Source: Malus domestica
Lineage: Eukaryota; Streptophyta; Magnoliopsida; Rosales; Rosaceae
Direction of reading: 5' to 3'
DNA: 64,000 nucleotides
NCBI RefSeq assembly: GCF_042453785.1
Contig: NC_091670.1
Coordinates: 39,939,501 to 40,003,500 of the forward strand
Shown piece by piece: positions 43,747 through 54,359 of this stretch. Positions within the stretch are counted from its first letter, which is position 1, and the number at the start of each line of letters is the position of its first letter. The notes under the pieces were generated by a model. That model was not told the DNA's origin. It did no database searches and saw nothing but the letters and a program-made list of their open reading frames with translations. Both the position numbers and the translations under genes were made by a program.

Positions 43747-45723
43747 ATGACTAGTCCAACTCCAAGGCGTTTTCTGCAATCCGCCGCTTGTGCCAAGCGT
43801 CCAAGCGACAGCAACGAAGAAGCACAGAGGAGGAGGATGGAGAGCAAAGTAGATGTAGACGAAGCGCCGCAGCCGGAGCTCCAATCCACCGCCGCGCAGC
43901 CATCACCGCCTTCCGGTGAGTCAGTGAGCCTCTTTCCGTTTTAGATTCGTATCAATTGGATTTTTTATTTATTTTTTGTTGGAAAAGGAAAAAGGTTTTT
44001 GTTTTATTCTTTTTAATTTTGTTATTTACTTTCTTTTTGTTGATATATGTGATTGTGATTAGCATTTAGGAACTGCAACTGGGTTGGGTTCACTTTTAAT
44101 TTTAAAGGTTACCCAATTAGGCGCATATGTGTATGTGTGTAGCCACGTTGGCTAGAGCGAATGTGCTTCCTTATGCACCGAGTTTGAATCCTTTCCCAAT
44201 AGTTTAGATTCGTTTATAGTAGAATATCGCTTGTATCGACAAAAAAATAGTTACCCATATTGGCAACTGTCTCAATAGTCTCTTAACTTTCTATTGTAAG
44301 AATGGAAAGTGAATAATTTGGGTTACAATGCACTAATTTCATTGGAATCGGATTCTCTTCCCTCCAAATCCCTTCCCGTCCAGATGTTGACGTTGCTTAA
44401 TTGTGACCGTTCAAATACGAGGGGACTGGAGGGGAGGGGGATTTGGATTCCTGAGAAGAATGTCCTTTAGGGCCTTTCAATAAATAGTGCAAAGTTTTCT
44501 CACCTGGTGAGGCGTGTGATTATGATGTAGAAATAGCTCAACTGGTTTGTGGCTCTTGCCGCCGCCTGCTTAAGTATCCCCGAGGAGCCAGACATGTCGA
44601 ATGCTCGTGCTGTCAGACAGTCAACTTTGTTTTAGAAGGTTCTTCTCTCTTCCTTCACTTGGATACTTGGAGTAGCTAATAAGTTAAGCTTCTATGTATG
44701 TCTTATTTCTCTCCTCTTTTTTCTTATTTTCTGTAGTTTAGGATGATTTTCTATATCTTGCGCTAAAAGGTAAGGTGACAATGCAAAAAGGGAAAGAGAG
44801 GCTGCAGTGGCATTGAAATTTCTGCAAATAAGCCATTCATGAAGCTAAACCGTGATCTAAACTAACCTCAAATGTGAAAAATTCGCAATAATACTCCAAA
44901 GCGTGATCTAAACTTAGAACGCAGTGTGCAATACTTGAGTTCTAAGCCAAAAATCCCGATGGATATAATTCTATTGCTTCTCTTGTAGATTGATAAGTTT
45001 CGGTTACCAGAGTCTTCGTGCCTAATGCCTGTGTATTAAAGTGTCATTTTCTCTTCTGCAAATGTACGTTCTAGTTTCTAAAGGATTCTTTTTTTATCAG
45101 CTCATCAGGTTGGACAAGTGAAATGTGGTAGTTGTGCAGTGTTGCTGATGTACCCATATGGAGCGGCATCCGTTAGGTGTTCCTCTTGCAATTTTGTGAC
45201 AGAAGTTGGAGTAAGTAAACAATTTACTTGAAAAAGTAAAATAGTTACGTATGTGCTCTAGACATATCGGAGCCATTCATTTATGTATGTTGCGATTGTA
45301 ATCCATTTGTTAGAGGTAGCATTCGGAACAATATTCCGGGATAATCACTAAGTTACGTCGTTATACTTCTCGCACGTTTCCCTAAGTATAAGTTTTGGAT
45401 TTGTAGACTTCACAATAGGTATGATGCGACGAGGAAAGTTATATTTTTAATCAGTGAGCATACAGTGGTGGTTGTACTTTCATGGAGTTGTTTCGTTGGT
45501 AGTAGTCAATATGGTATCATTATGAGGGAGAATAAGAAGAAAAGCACTTTTGAGATAAGTTGTCTGTCATTTGTATAGTTATTGCAAGTAGATCAGAATG
45601 CAATTGCTTGTGTTTCATTTGTGTGATTGGATGTGAAATGTTTCTTTGTAGGAACACAACAAGCGCCCGCCATGGTCCGTCCAACAGGGGCAATCACCAA
45701 CTCCTCCTAATCCTGTTCACTAA
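43747..45723 (+). CDS. LOL2: LSD1-type zinc-finger protein LOL2-like
   Basis: Four exons (to 43915, 44531-44638, 45101-45210, 45652-45723) join in frame. The protein has two LSD1-type zinc fingers of the CxxCRxLLxYxxGxxxVxCxxC kind: [20 protein letters not shown] with [12 protein letters not shown], and [20 protein letters not shown] with [10 protein letters not shown]. The tail [14 protein letters not shown] is typical of LOL2. LSD1/LOL proteins act in plant cell-death and defence control; the role of LOL2 is little known. Two in-frame starts are possible. The ATG at 43837 ([11 protein letters not shown]) gives 122 residues; that at 43747 ([18 protein letters not shown]) gives 152 with an Arg-rich leader. 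Intron 1 holds a SINE and a small palindromic MITE. Confidence 0.92.
44122..44248 (+). mobile_element. tRNA-derived SINE in LOL2 intron 1
   Basis: It shows an A-box-like GTTGGCTAGAGCG, a B-box-like GAGTTTGAATCC about 35 bases on, and an ending ATCGCTTGTATCGAC with A7. The flanks GGTTACCCAATTAGG (44107-44121) and AGTTACCCATATTGGC (44249-44264) look like a worn target-site duplication. It is in the sense orientation of the gene. Confidence 0.75.
44345..44462. mobile_element. Palindromic MITE-like insert in LOL2 intron 1
   Basis: GGATTCTCTTCCCTCCAAAT opposes GGGGGATTTGGATTCCTGAG. The core TTGACGTTGCTTAATTGTGA resembles the inner arm of the GATTGTCTGCC hairpin MITEs, so it may be a deleted relative. 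Confidence 0.6.
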
Positions 45724-46321
45724 ACTGCTCATGCGAGTGAGGCAGTCCAGAAATTGTTACTTGCATCCGAAGCTTGGCAGTACTCTGCTTTGTATTGCCG
45801 TTGCATGGATTGGGGAAGAACGAAGGGCTTACACCAGAACTGGTTGATTTGATCTTCGCAGGAAAGGATCTTCTTGGTACGATCGACAATGAACAACTCT
45901 TCTCCAAATTTAATTTGCAACTGTATATAAAGTTAAACTGTTGAGCCGTAGTAAGCTGTTTCGGACGAAAATTTAACGAGACTGATTTGACATTATGTTA
46001 GCTAAACTATTTGAGAGAAATGATATGTTGTGTGACAACCAACAAAGATCACCGATCTCTAAAACGTTACTATGCTTAGGGTGCAAGCAATTCCCATGAC
46101 GAAGAGAGAAGCATTCTCGAACGTCATGGGAAATTATTGTATAACGGTACTAACGGACATTAACGTCAATTTCGGTTCACTACCATAGCGAAACTGAGAA
46201 AACTACGCAGAGCCATGTACTATATCATATTGAAAGTAATAACAAACGTAACACCTCAGGTTAACGGAGATTTAACGGCTGAATATTTGTAGCACTGCCC
46301 TTATGAACTCTGAAGTGATCT
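45724..46321. other. Convergent 3' flanks of LOL2 and the coiled-coil gene
   Basis: No exon is seen. It should contain both 3' UTRs. Confidence 0.5.
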
Positions 46322-47725
46322 TCAATCATCTGCCGGGATGTCCTCGTCGGAACGCTGAAAGTTCTGTCGTCCTGTGATTGCAAACAGAAGAACAAATCTT
46401 GTTTTGAGACGTGTTTGCAGAGAGAGAGAGGTACCTGCTGCTTCTTTTTCAATGACTTCCAGTTTGGCAATCAACAAAGACCAGCAGCACTCATTTGCAT
46501 TGTTCTCTCTCCCTATGTTTTGGATATAGCTCAACAGAAGCATTTCCTTTACCAAAACAGAACAATAATGCCCAACAGCATCGAGGGTCTACACGTAGAT
46601 TCATAATTATATGATTGCAAGACCTATACTGCGGTTCGGGTATGATCTTTAATTTCACTTTTACAGGAAAAGGGAGATGTGAATGCTTCATTGAATGTGT
46701 GGCCACATGGGATATGACAAGATTAAGAATGAGAATATCCGAGGTAGAGTAGGAGTGGTTGTTGGACATAAAATGAGCGAAAATCGGTTCAGATGGTTTG
46801 GACATGTGAATTGAAGACCTACAATGCTCCTGTTAAAAGATGCGATTATAAGACCGAAACTCAGGCAAAAGGAGTAGAGAAAGACCTAGGAAGACTTGGA
46901 AAGAGACTAAGAAAAAACATGGAGTACTTGAAGCTAACGGAAGACTTGGCGCAAAACCGAATGCAATAGCGTTCTAGAATTCATATAGCTGACCCCAATT
47001 AGTGAGATAAGGTTGTACAGTAAAACGAAGAGAGACCACGGAACTACATGTAAAGTAAACCTCCTATCCAGCTATCCACGAACCCAAAAGTATGCGGAAA
47101 AATAAGTCAGTTTCCGATAGTCAGTCGAAGTACCTATCATTCTCTCAGTTACTGTAACCAGATTATATCGACTTGAATTTTTATTACCAACTACGAAGAC
47201 AAAACCAATGCAAGGAGTGATGGTGATTGGAACATATACTGTATGCCAAGAACTGACCTATTAGGGTTTAGGACCACGTACCTTTCAAGGCCTGCAGATG
47301 GTTTGCCTGATCCTTTCAAAACTTTTCATAAACTGCTTGGAACTTGACAGCTTCAGTCTTCAAGCAGTTCTTCTCACACTGCATACATAAAATCAAATTA
47401 ATCAGAACAATAAATTAGGGCATTACACAATGCCTTCCAGCATAACAACTACATATTCAAAAATTTCGTGCCGGATCATCCATCGTTTTCCACAGCTCTT
47501 CGAAAGGGATTTAGCGAAACTTTGCCTGACAAGTAAAGAAAACAAAATGTACCCAATTAGTTCACTTGTTGCGAAGAAACTATTGATGTGAAAAAATTGA
47601 AAGAAGAAGAATCGATTAATCGGAAAATTGTACTTGGAGAGGTCGAGGTCGAGATCGAGGTGATCGGAATTCGCGATCCGTGGCTCGGTCCTGCGCTTCT
47701 TGTTGCTCGCTTTGGCGGTCGACAT
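46322..47725 (-). CDS. Putative small coiled-coil protein gene with an in-frame TGA
   Basis: I do not recognise the family. Five minus-strand exons fit each other's phases with GT-AG borders: 47725-47634, 47525-47429, 47378-47282, 46512-46435, 46371-46322. They read MSTAKASNKKRRTEPRIANS (Lys/Arg-rich, nuclear-signal-like), KSCGKRWMIRHEIFEYVVVM, CEKNCLKTEAVKFQAVYEKF, then TGA, KDQANHLQALKG, RENNANECCWSLLIAKLEVI and finally RQNFQRSDEDIPADD. The acidic end, heptad-like spacing and Trp/Leu-rich helices suggest a small helical or coiled-coil nuclear protein of about 137 residues. The TGA sits mid-exon 3 and downstream exons stay in frame, so either the gene has just been lost, the stop is an allele or sequencing error, or the true product is the 83-residue N-terminal part. 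An in-frame ATG at 47812 would add 29 residues. Intron 3 holds a sense-opposed RTE LINE fragment. Confidence 0.5.
46640..47035 (+). mobile_element. 3' end of an RTE-type LINE
   Basis: The broken reading includes ENIRGRVGV, KMSENRFRWFGHV, APVKRCDYKTETQ, RGRPRKTWKETKK, MEYLKLTEDLAQNRMQ and HIADPN, the well-known C-terminal end of plant RTE reverse transcriptases. Frameshifts and stops are present, so it is dead. It lies inside intron 3 of the coiled-coil gene, on the other strand. No target duplication was fixed. Confidence 0.8.
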
Positions 47726-47960
47726 TGTTGTCAGCGTTTGGAGCTTGAGGATTTTGGTTCGGAGGTTGAAGAAGGTCGTTTGAGTCACTGGGTGAGATTC
47801 CCGCGCATTCAAATTTGATGCTCTTTAAACTCGCGAGTCGCGACTGATAAGTGGGCCAGGCCTTACGCACTTTTGGGCTATAATAAGTGGGCCGAATAAT
47901 AAGATTTGGAAATTTTTATTTAAACCTATGTAACATTTTTTTACACTCAACTTAAAATTT

Positions 47961-48673
47961 GAGTGTTACTAGACCCACCCCAATATTTTATTTCTTCACC
48001 CATCTTTTTATAAAAAATTTAATGACATATTTACTCTTATTAAAAAGACTTTTAGACCCCTATTTATAAATTCATTATAATGTTCTTGTAGTTATAATAA
48101 AAAAATAAAAATTAAATTGGCCCAGCAAACTTTTCCCCTCCCCCACCCCGTTTCCTTATCCCCCGTCTCCAACAACATTGAATCAGGGAAGTTGGAGATC
48201 TCCAACAACTTGATCAAACAAAAAAAAAAACACAATTCAACTCATGGAATTAGGGATTCTATGAATGAACTAAGACTGTGAATTGCAAAGAAAGGAGGGA
48301 GGGGACAAGACTTACGCGTCCGTCAACCTGGAGATGACCAGATCCAACAACACATGCACCCGAAAGACATCCAACCTCCGACCCATTTCTCACATCTCTC
48401 TCCGATCATTTAGTTTGGTAGTGCTCTGTCTCTCCCCTGCTTCTTTCTCCTCATCGCCCTCCCGTTTTGCTCTCTTCAATGGCGAGTACGAGAGGTCGAT
48501 TGTTTCTTTTTAATATTTTTTTTAAAATAAAAAAAAGAATTTAGATATATTAAAGGTTATTTTAGGAATAATGGTGGGTGTAGAAATAACATATTAATTT
48601 TTTAATATTTCATAGTGGGTGAATTTATAATGTGGGTGTGAAAATAAGACAATGGGTGGGTTTAATAGCACTC
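47961..48673. mobile_element. Nested non-autonomous MULE/hAT-like element, possibly carrying captured DNA
   Basis: The TIRs are GAGTGTTACTAGACCCACCC at the left and the complement of GGGTGGGTTTAATAGCACTC at the right, with looser similarity for about 45 bases. The flanks share an 8-base direct repeat, TAAAATTT (47953-47960 and 48674-48681). The middle (about 48280-48510) is much richer in C and G than its surroundings and has CT-rich, exon-like character (TCTCTCTCCGATCATTTAG, CTTCTTTCTCCTCATCGCC, CTTCAATGGCGAGTAC). It could be a captured gene start, as in Pack-MULEs, but I cannot name a source. Confidence 0.7.
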
Positions 48674-49073
48674 TAAAATTTTAAATGTTAATTGTCTATT
48701 TTACCCTATTACATAATTACTATTAAGTACAAAATGAAATTAATAATAAAACTCAAATTTATCAATAAACTCAAACACTATAATTAAACCCTATGATCAC
48801 TATTTGTTTATCCTACATTCATTCCGGCTAAAACCATAATAGCTCTCATAGAGAAAACTAAGTTTTTTTTATTGATGGATGATGATTTTGAAGTTTTGAA
48901 TCCTTCAACCAAGGTATGACTCAATTTATGAATATTTTTTTCGTTTGATTTCAATTTTTTAGAGTTTAGAAGATGAGTATTTTGGTTTTAATTTTTTTTT
49001 TTCAATCAATCCCGCATAGTTTGTTTATTTTTATGCAACAATTTGTTGTTGCAGTTGGTCTCCCACTATTCAT

Positions 49074-49445
49074 CTGCACCACAAAAAACCAAAAAGACTT
49101 GCAGATATTGCAAGGACCTTGGATTCCGTTTGCTTCTTTTGTTTTTATATATTTTTTTCTTCTCGTCGGTGTAGTCTAACTACACCCCAAAATCATGGCA
49201 TCAATGTATAGTATTGCCTAAAAGTCCTAATACAAAATTGCACATCAAAAAACCAAAAAGACTTGCAGATATTGCAAACATCTTGGATTTTGTTTGCTTC
49301 TTCTGTTTTTATATTATTTTTTCTTCTCTGTCGGTGTAGTCTGACTACACCCCAAAATCATGGCATCAATGTAACTATTGGTGCAAATAGTATTGCCTAA
49401 AAGTCCTAATACAAAACCTGCACCCCCAAAAACCAAACAGACTTG
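49074..49445. repeat. Tandem repeat, about 165-180 bp, 2.2 copies
   Basis: The unit starts GCACCACAAAAAACCAAAAA (49074), GCACATCAAAAAACCAAAAA (about 49239) and GCACCCCCAAAAACCAAAC (about 49421). Both full units contain GACTTGCAGATATTGCAA, GGTGTAGTC(T)(A/G)ACTACACC and CAAAATCATGGCATCAATGT. GGTGTAGTCTAACTACACC is itself a small palindrome. Confidence 0.85.
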
Positions 49446-49655
49446 TAGGTAGTAGCATATACAAGCAAAAAATAGAGTTAAAAATCAAATGGGTGTAAAA
49501 ATAAATTAACATATTGAATTGGGTTTATGGAGGTATATTAGATAGTAAATTAGGGTTTAAAGAGATATTAATAGTTTAGTTAAAAATCAAATGGGTGCAA
49601 AGAGTAAGTTTGATGTAGAAATAGGTTACATGAGTTTAAATAAAATTTTTTTCCC

Positions 49656-52185
49656 CTTTGAAAATGTATGTATAGTAGCATTTAAGCATTAAACAGTTAG
49701 TGAGTTAATATTGTCCTAACTAACTATTACATGAAGTAACCTCGTAAAAATGAATCGATTCTATGTTTTTACTTTCGAGTCATTCTTACAGAAGTTCACT
49801 TAAATCAGAATTGTTCAGTCATTTGTTAATAACCGGAAGATTTATTTAAGATCTTAGTGCAAGGACGACCGAGCCTTTGAAAATAAGTTCTTCCAATTCC
49901 ATATTTTACTTATAAAAATGTTGTGAGTCGGCCAACATTAGGAGCGAGACAAGCAAGCACGAACCCATGAGAGAAATGACACTTGCTACGATCATTTGTT
50001 TGCAAAAATTTTATGCACGTCATAAATTGTAAGTTGATTTATTCAATTATGGTCAATACTCTTCTCAATTTGAATGCATGTATGATACTTCATTGAGTAC
50101 CTAAAACATGAAATATCCAAACGAATGGTTATTGTTGTATTAACTTACAATTGACTAATTCTTGAGCGTCGATTAATTATGGGGAAACTTGATATAACTC
50201 CAATTTTTTGAGCCAATAGTAGGAATAGTCAAATTTATTAAAAATAAGTCCAAACTTTAAATTTAATTATTTTATTATCAATAATTATCTCTTAAAAGAA
50301 AAAACTTATTGTAAAAATCAAATTTCTTCCTAATTGTCTCTTTGATTATTTCTTTTTATTTATTTATTTGTTTTTTCTTGTTCCTCCTCTTGCTTTAACC
50401 CATTAATAGATTTTTTTTAAACTTTTATAATCAACCTATATCACAGGTTAATTGTATTTATCTACCTATATGACAGATTCTTTTTCATAGTCAACCTATC
50501 ACATATTAATGTGTCTTGCTTGTAGGTATATTATATTTTTTTCTACCTTTTAGTTAGGTTTCATATCTCACTTATAGGTATAATATACCTTCATATATTT
50601 GCTACTTGAGTTAGGGTAGAATGTTTTGCAGATAGATTTATGTTAGTATATTAATTTTTTTTTTTGTTTATAAGATATTAATTAGATATTTTGGAGTTGA
50701 AAAATGCATAATTAAGATTTTAATTGATTTTTAATATTTTTAGAAAATATAAAAGGAGTATAAAAGAAATAAAAACATATAATTAGATAACTTGGGTCGC
50801 TCCTAAAAACACTTTATGTTTTTGGACCTGGATCTAAAAGCCTCATTAATTATTTATGTTAAATATTAAACGTTTTGAATCTGAGGACTTGGAATTGTCG
50901 ATATCGGCAAGTCAATAACTTACTCTTAGAGTCATGGGTCCCGATGTCCAACCGAATTAGCATCCTAGTCCCTATATATAAACCATCGGTAGTCAATTTA
51001 GCTAAAAATATGAAAAGCAAAAAGGATTCCGATTTCAAATTGTAGAGTTGGTCTTTAGTCTGGTCCACCTTCGGTCTAAAGTTTATAGCCCCTCGTAATT
51101 TCCCCCCCTTCCCCAACTTAATTTGTCTTCTTATAGAGGATTGTCGGCACTCAAAATAACATTGTGACAGTAACCTAAATCAATGAAGATTGTAGAAAAT
51201 TTAATTAAGAATCATAATGTTGGATAATGCATCAATCTATAATGTATTATTTGGTCCCAAGTTGATCAGATTCTAAAGGCTTTTTAGTTAAAATGATCCA
51301 AGATTGTCAAAACTCTTTATTTTAGTCATTGAGATATAAAACTAATAGAAGTGGTTTCTGAGATTGTCCACTATCAATCATTTTGATCATTCTGTGAAAT
51401 TTTTTCATTGAATTGAAGAAACCACTAGTTCAAGTGGATGAGTTGATTTGACAAAAATACTCTCAATTTAATGGAGATTTTTTACGGAATAACCAAAATG
51501 ATTGACGGTGGATAATATTAGGATCACTTATATTGATTTTAAATCTCAAAGACCCAAATGGGGAGTTATATTAATCTCATAAACTAGTTTGGCTAAAAAA
51601 ACCTATTCTAAAACTTCTTCAAGGACTAAATCGAAAGTTATTAGTTCGTTGATGATTTTCAATTTAGTCTATACCCTAAAAGTTCATCATGCATTCCTAT
51701 TAAAGACAATCAAGAGAGAACTTGCTGCTCAAGGATTTTTTTAGATAGATTTTAAAGCGTGATCGTTACAGATGACTATACCGACAATATATTATTTCTT
51801 TATTTGTTACCATATAGTCGTGGATGATAAGATTGATAAAACACGAACAATAAATTCATACATTTTGTAAAATAATAAATGAATAATATTATATGACAGA
51901 ATCGTTTACGTTAAAAAGCTCATCGACTAGTTAACATCATCTCTAGAATAATTCCATAAAATGACAGTTGTCGTTGTTCAATTTCCGTCGCATGGGCCAA
52001 ATTGTGGGACATCTATGAAGCTCTCTGCTGACCTTTGCCTTGGGGCAGGCAGTCATTTCGTATAAACATATGGTGGCTAATTTTCTTTTAATATTTCTTT
52101 AGCCGTATGTGCTATGTGGTGACTTGAGAAATTATTTATTTGTACCCATCCTGTGTAATAATTTATCTTTCTCTCGTTTTTACAA
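49656..52185. other. AT-rich region, no gene seen
   Basis: No exon or paired termini are recognised. A loose set of ACCTATATCACAG/ACCTATATGACAG repeats lies at 50430-50500. Confidence 0.5.
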
Positions 52186-52200
52186 AGATTGTCACGAAAG

Positions 52201-52406
52201 TTTTTTTTTTTTTTTTTTAAATGAAGCAATTGGTAGTTTCATCACGGTAGTTAATCTTTTCAGAATCAGAAAGAGTCACATAGGCATTTCAGCCTCCACA
52301 TGCCACAATCGTGTGATTCACCAATATCAAGAATCGAACGCATGACATGTCTTGTGAAATACAACCGAGAATTTGTCTCTAACCATTGAGTCATCCTGTG
52401 GTGGTT
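52201..52406 (-). mobile_element. Complete tRNA-derived SINE with target-site duplication
   Basis: On the minus strand it starts AACCACCACAGGATGACTCA with an A-box-like GACTCAATGGTTAGAG, then a B-box-like GCGTTCGATTCTTG, and ends in a poly-A of about 19 (plus-strand T run at 52201). The flanks AGATTGTCACGAAAG (52186-52200) and AGATTGTAACAAAAG (52407-52421) are a 15-bp duplication with two differences. Confidence 0.88.
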
Positions 52407-53223
52407 AGATTGTAACAAAAGTTGGCAACAAATATTTTAACAAAAAAAAAAAGTGTTTTTCTAATGTGAGAATGTGAGGACAAAGTCTCAATTATTAAGG
52501 GACCAAACCATGCAAGAACTTATAAGAAGTTTGGGTATTTCTCATATTGTCAATTAGTTTTATGATAAAACCTTAACTTTCTTCATGTTATCAGAGCAGG
52601 TTGGCAAATGTGTGAAGCCAATGGTCACAAGTAAGAAGTTATTACTTCCCATATTATTAATTATTAATGCCAATTAATTTTATGATGGAAGAAATTGAGT
52701 GTTTGATTACAACAATAGCGAGAGTTCGAGAGAATATTTAATTTATAGTTTTACATTGGGCCACATCAGTGGTCAATAAAAATTACGTACTCAAAATGAG
52801 TATCTAAGTATTATCCTTTATTTCAACTTACTGCGTTTTGTGTGAAACTCTCATCGCTCTTTTTTAAATTTAGTATAAATTTCATACACAATAAAATAAT
52901 TATAGAGGCATTGAATAATTAAGAAATTATACTATTATTCAGTCACTGTAATTCTCACGTACAATTATTGGATTTTCCCAACTAAGAAACCCTAATTGTT
53001 ATTATTTGATGTGATTTTTGATGTGCATATGCACCAATTCATTTGGCTGGTTGTCAACCATCACCTCGTTGGTTACTAACCTTTTCCAACAACTTAACCA
53101 TTCTCACCTTTTAAAGCTCTAGATTTTCTAACCTTTTCTAGTCAAGAATTTCATTATAAAACTAATTCTTCATCACCAAATCCTTCTTATTAAATTCACT
53201 GATTCTAAGCAAAAATTCAGAAA
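52407..53223. other. Spacer with a short fossil LTR scrap
   Basis: No host exon is seen. The LTR-related scrap at 52.47-52.64 kb is annotated separately. Confidence 0.45.
52470..52640 (+). mobile_element. Fossil LTR retrotransposon scrap (LTR end plus primer site)
   Basis: GTCAATTAGTTTTATGATAA, ACTTTCTTCATG and then TATCAGAGCAGG look like the 3' end of an LTR followed by a methionine-tRNA primer site. A related scrap lies at 54.8 kb. It is short, broken and without coding sequence. The superfamily is not determinable. Confidence 0.5.
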
Positions 53224-53396
53224 GAGATTCTCTCCAGATCCCCTTCCATCGAATCCAAAAATTTGATATAACGGCTACAAACAGATGGTCATTTTTAAAA
53301 GTTATAATAATTATAGTCGTTGGATCAAATTTCAACGGTCTGGATCCCAAACTTGGTGGAATAGGTGGAAAGGGATCCAAAGAGGATCCGCTTCCT
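53224..53396. mobile_element. MITE, relative of the 10.3-kb element
   Basis: GATTCTCTCCAGATCCCCTT opposes AAGGGATCCAAAGAGGATCC; inside, AAAAATTTGATATAACGGCT opposes the segment ending GTCGTTGGATCAAATTTCAA. Confidence 0.7.
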
Positions 53397-53901
53397 AAAA
53401 ATTCATACAACTTATATTACAACACATAATATATATAGTAGGTAGTAGGTACTGCAAATGGTTTATTCAGACTAGATACATTTTTTGATCGAGTTTTAGT
53501 AGTTTTAGTCTCGTGAAAGGGAGAGGAGAGAAGCCCATTAAAAAAACAAAATTGATTCGTCATCATAGGATATACATCTAACGGTTAGAATCAGTTGAAC
53601 CGTCGAATTTGGACAGAAAAGTCTAGAGAGGATCCGAGTCGGAATTTTCATACATTATTCTGCCAAACTTACATGCACTCTATGGTTAGATAAGCAGTCA
53701 GGGGAGTATACAAGTCCTCCAAACCTTGAGGTGAGAAAACCGGTTGTATACCATCTTTTAGTAATTACTTGAATTGCGATGTTTTAACTTTCAATTCCAC
53801 TTTTGTGAACATAATTTTATTTGCCATGTATCGCAAGTGTGGGAAGTTCCTAATAAATTATAATTATTAAAAAGAAGGTTGATTAATCAAGTGACTACGT
53901 G

Positions 53902-54075
53902 CTCGTTTGGAAGTTCTTATAAATAATTGAAAACGTTTTTGATGAAAATGTTTTTTGGTTCTAAAAACACTTCAAGTACTTTTTCAGGATTCATTTGCAT
54001 TTTTATTAAGAATTGGTTCCAAAAACACTATCATCAAAAGCGCTTTCAATCATTTTGAAAGTATTTCCAAACGAG
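53902..54075. mobile_element. hAT-like MITE with CTCGTTTGGAA termini
   Basis: CTCGTTTGGAAGTTCTTATA at the left is mirrored by the complement of TTGAAAGTATTTCCAAACGAG at the right. Inside, TTGAAAACGTTTTTGATGA opposes TCATCAAAAGCGCTTTCAA. The length is about 174 bases. Confidence 0.85.
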
Positions 54076-54359
54076 ATATAAGAACATAGTTGAATTTATA
54101 TATACAAGTGTTGCAAGTTGGCATGTGCATGCATGCTTGGAGGTTAGAAAAAAACAAAGACTCGCGACAAACGTACACACATTGTTTGCATATGAGTACA
54201 AGATAGAAGAGGTGCACTTGACTTTTAACGTTTCAAACTTTTGCTAGCTAGGAAACCCTGCGTGTGTGACTCAAGTACTTCACCTTGCTCGTGGATTTCT
54301 GTCCACCACGAGAAAAAGAAGGGGATGAGAGACCAAGAACAAAATAAGCTATGATTCAT

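Larger units (their letters stand above)
47917..49655. mobile_element. Outer TIR element, interrupted by a second element
   Basis: TTTTTATTTAAACCTATGTAAC at 47920-47935 is mirrored by GGTTACATGAGTTTAAAT near 49624-49642, and the inner stretch TTTACACTCAACTT is mirrored by AAGTTTGATGTAGAAA. The body carries a tandem repeat and no coding domain. The 713-base element at 47961 appears nested in its left arm. The class is unknown (MULE-like guess). Confidence 0.5.
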
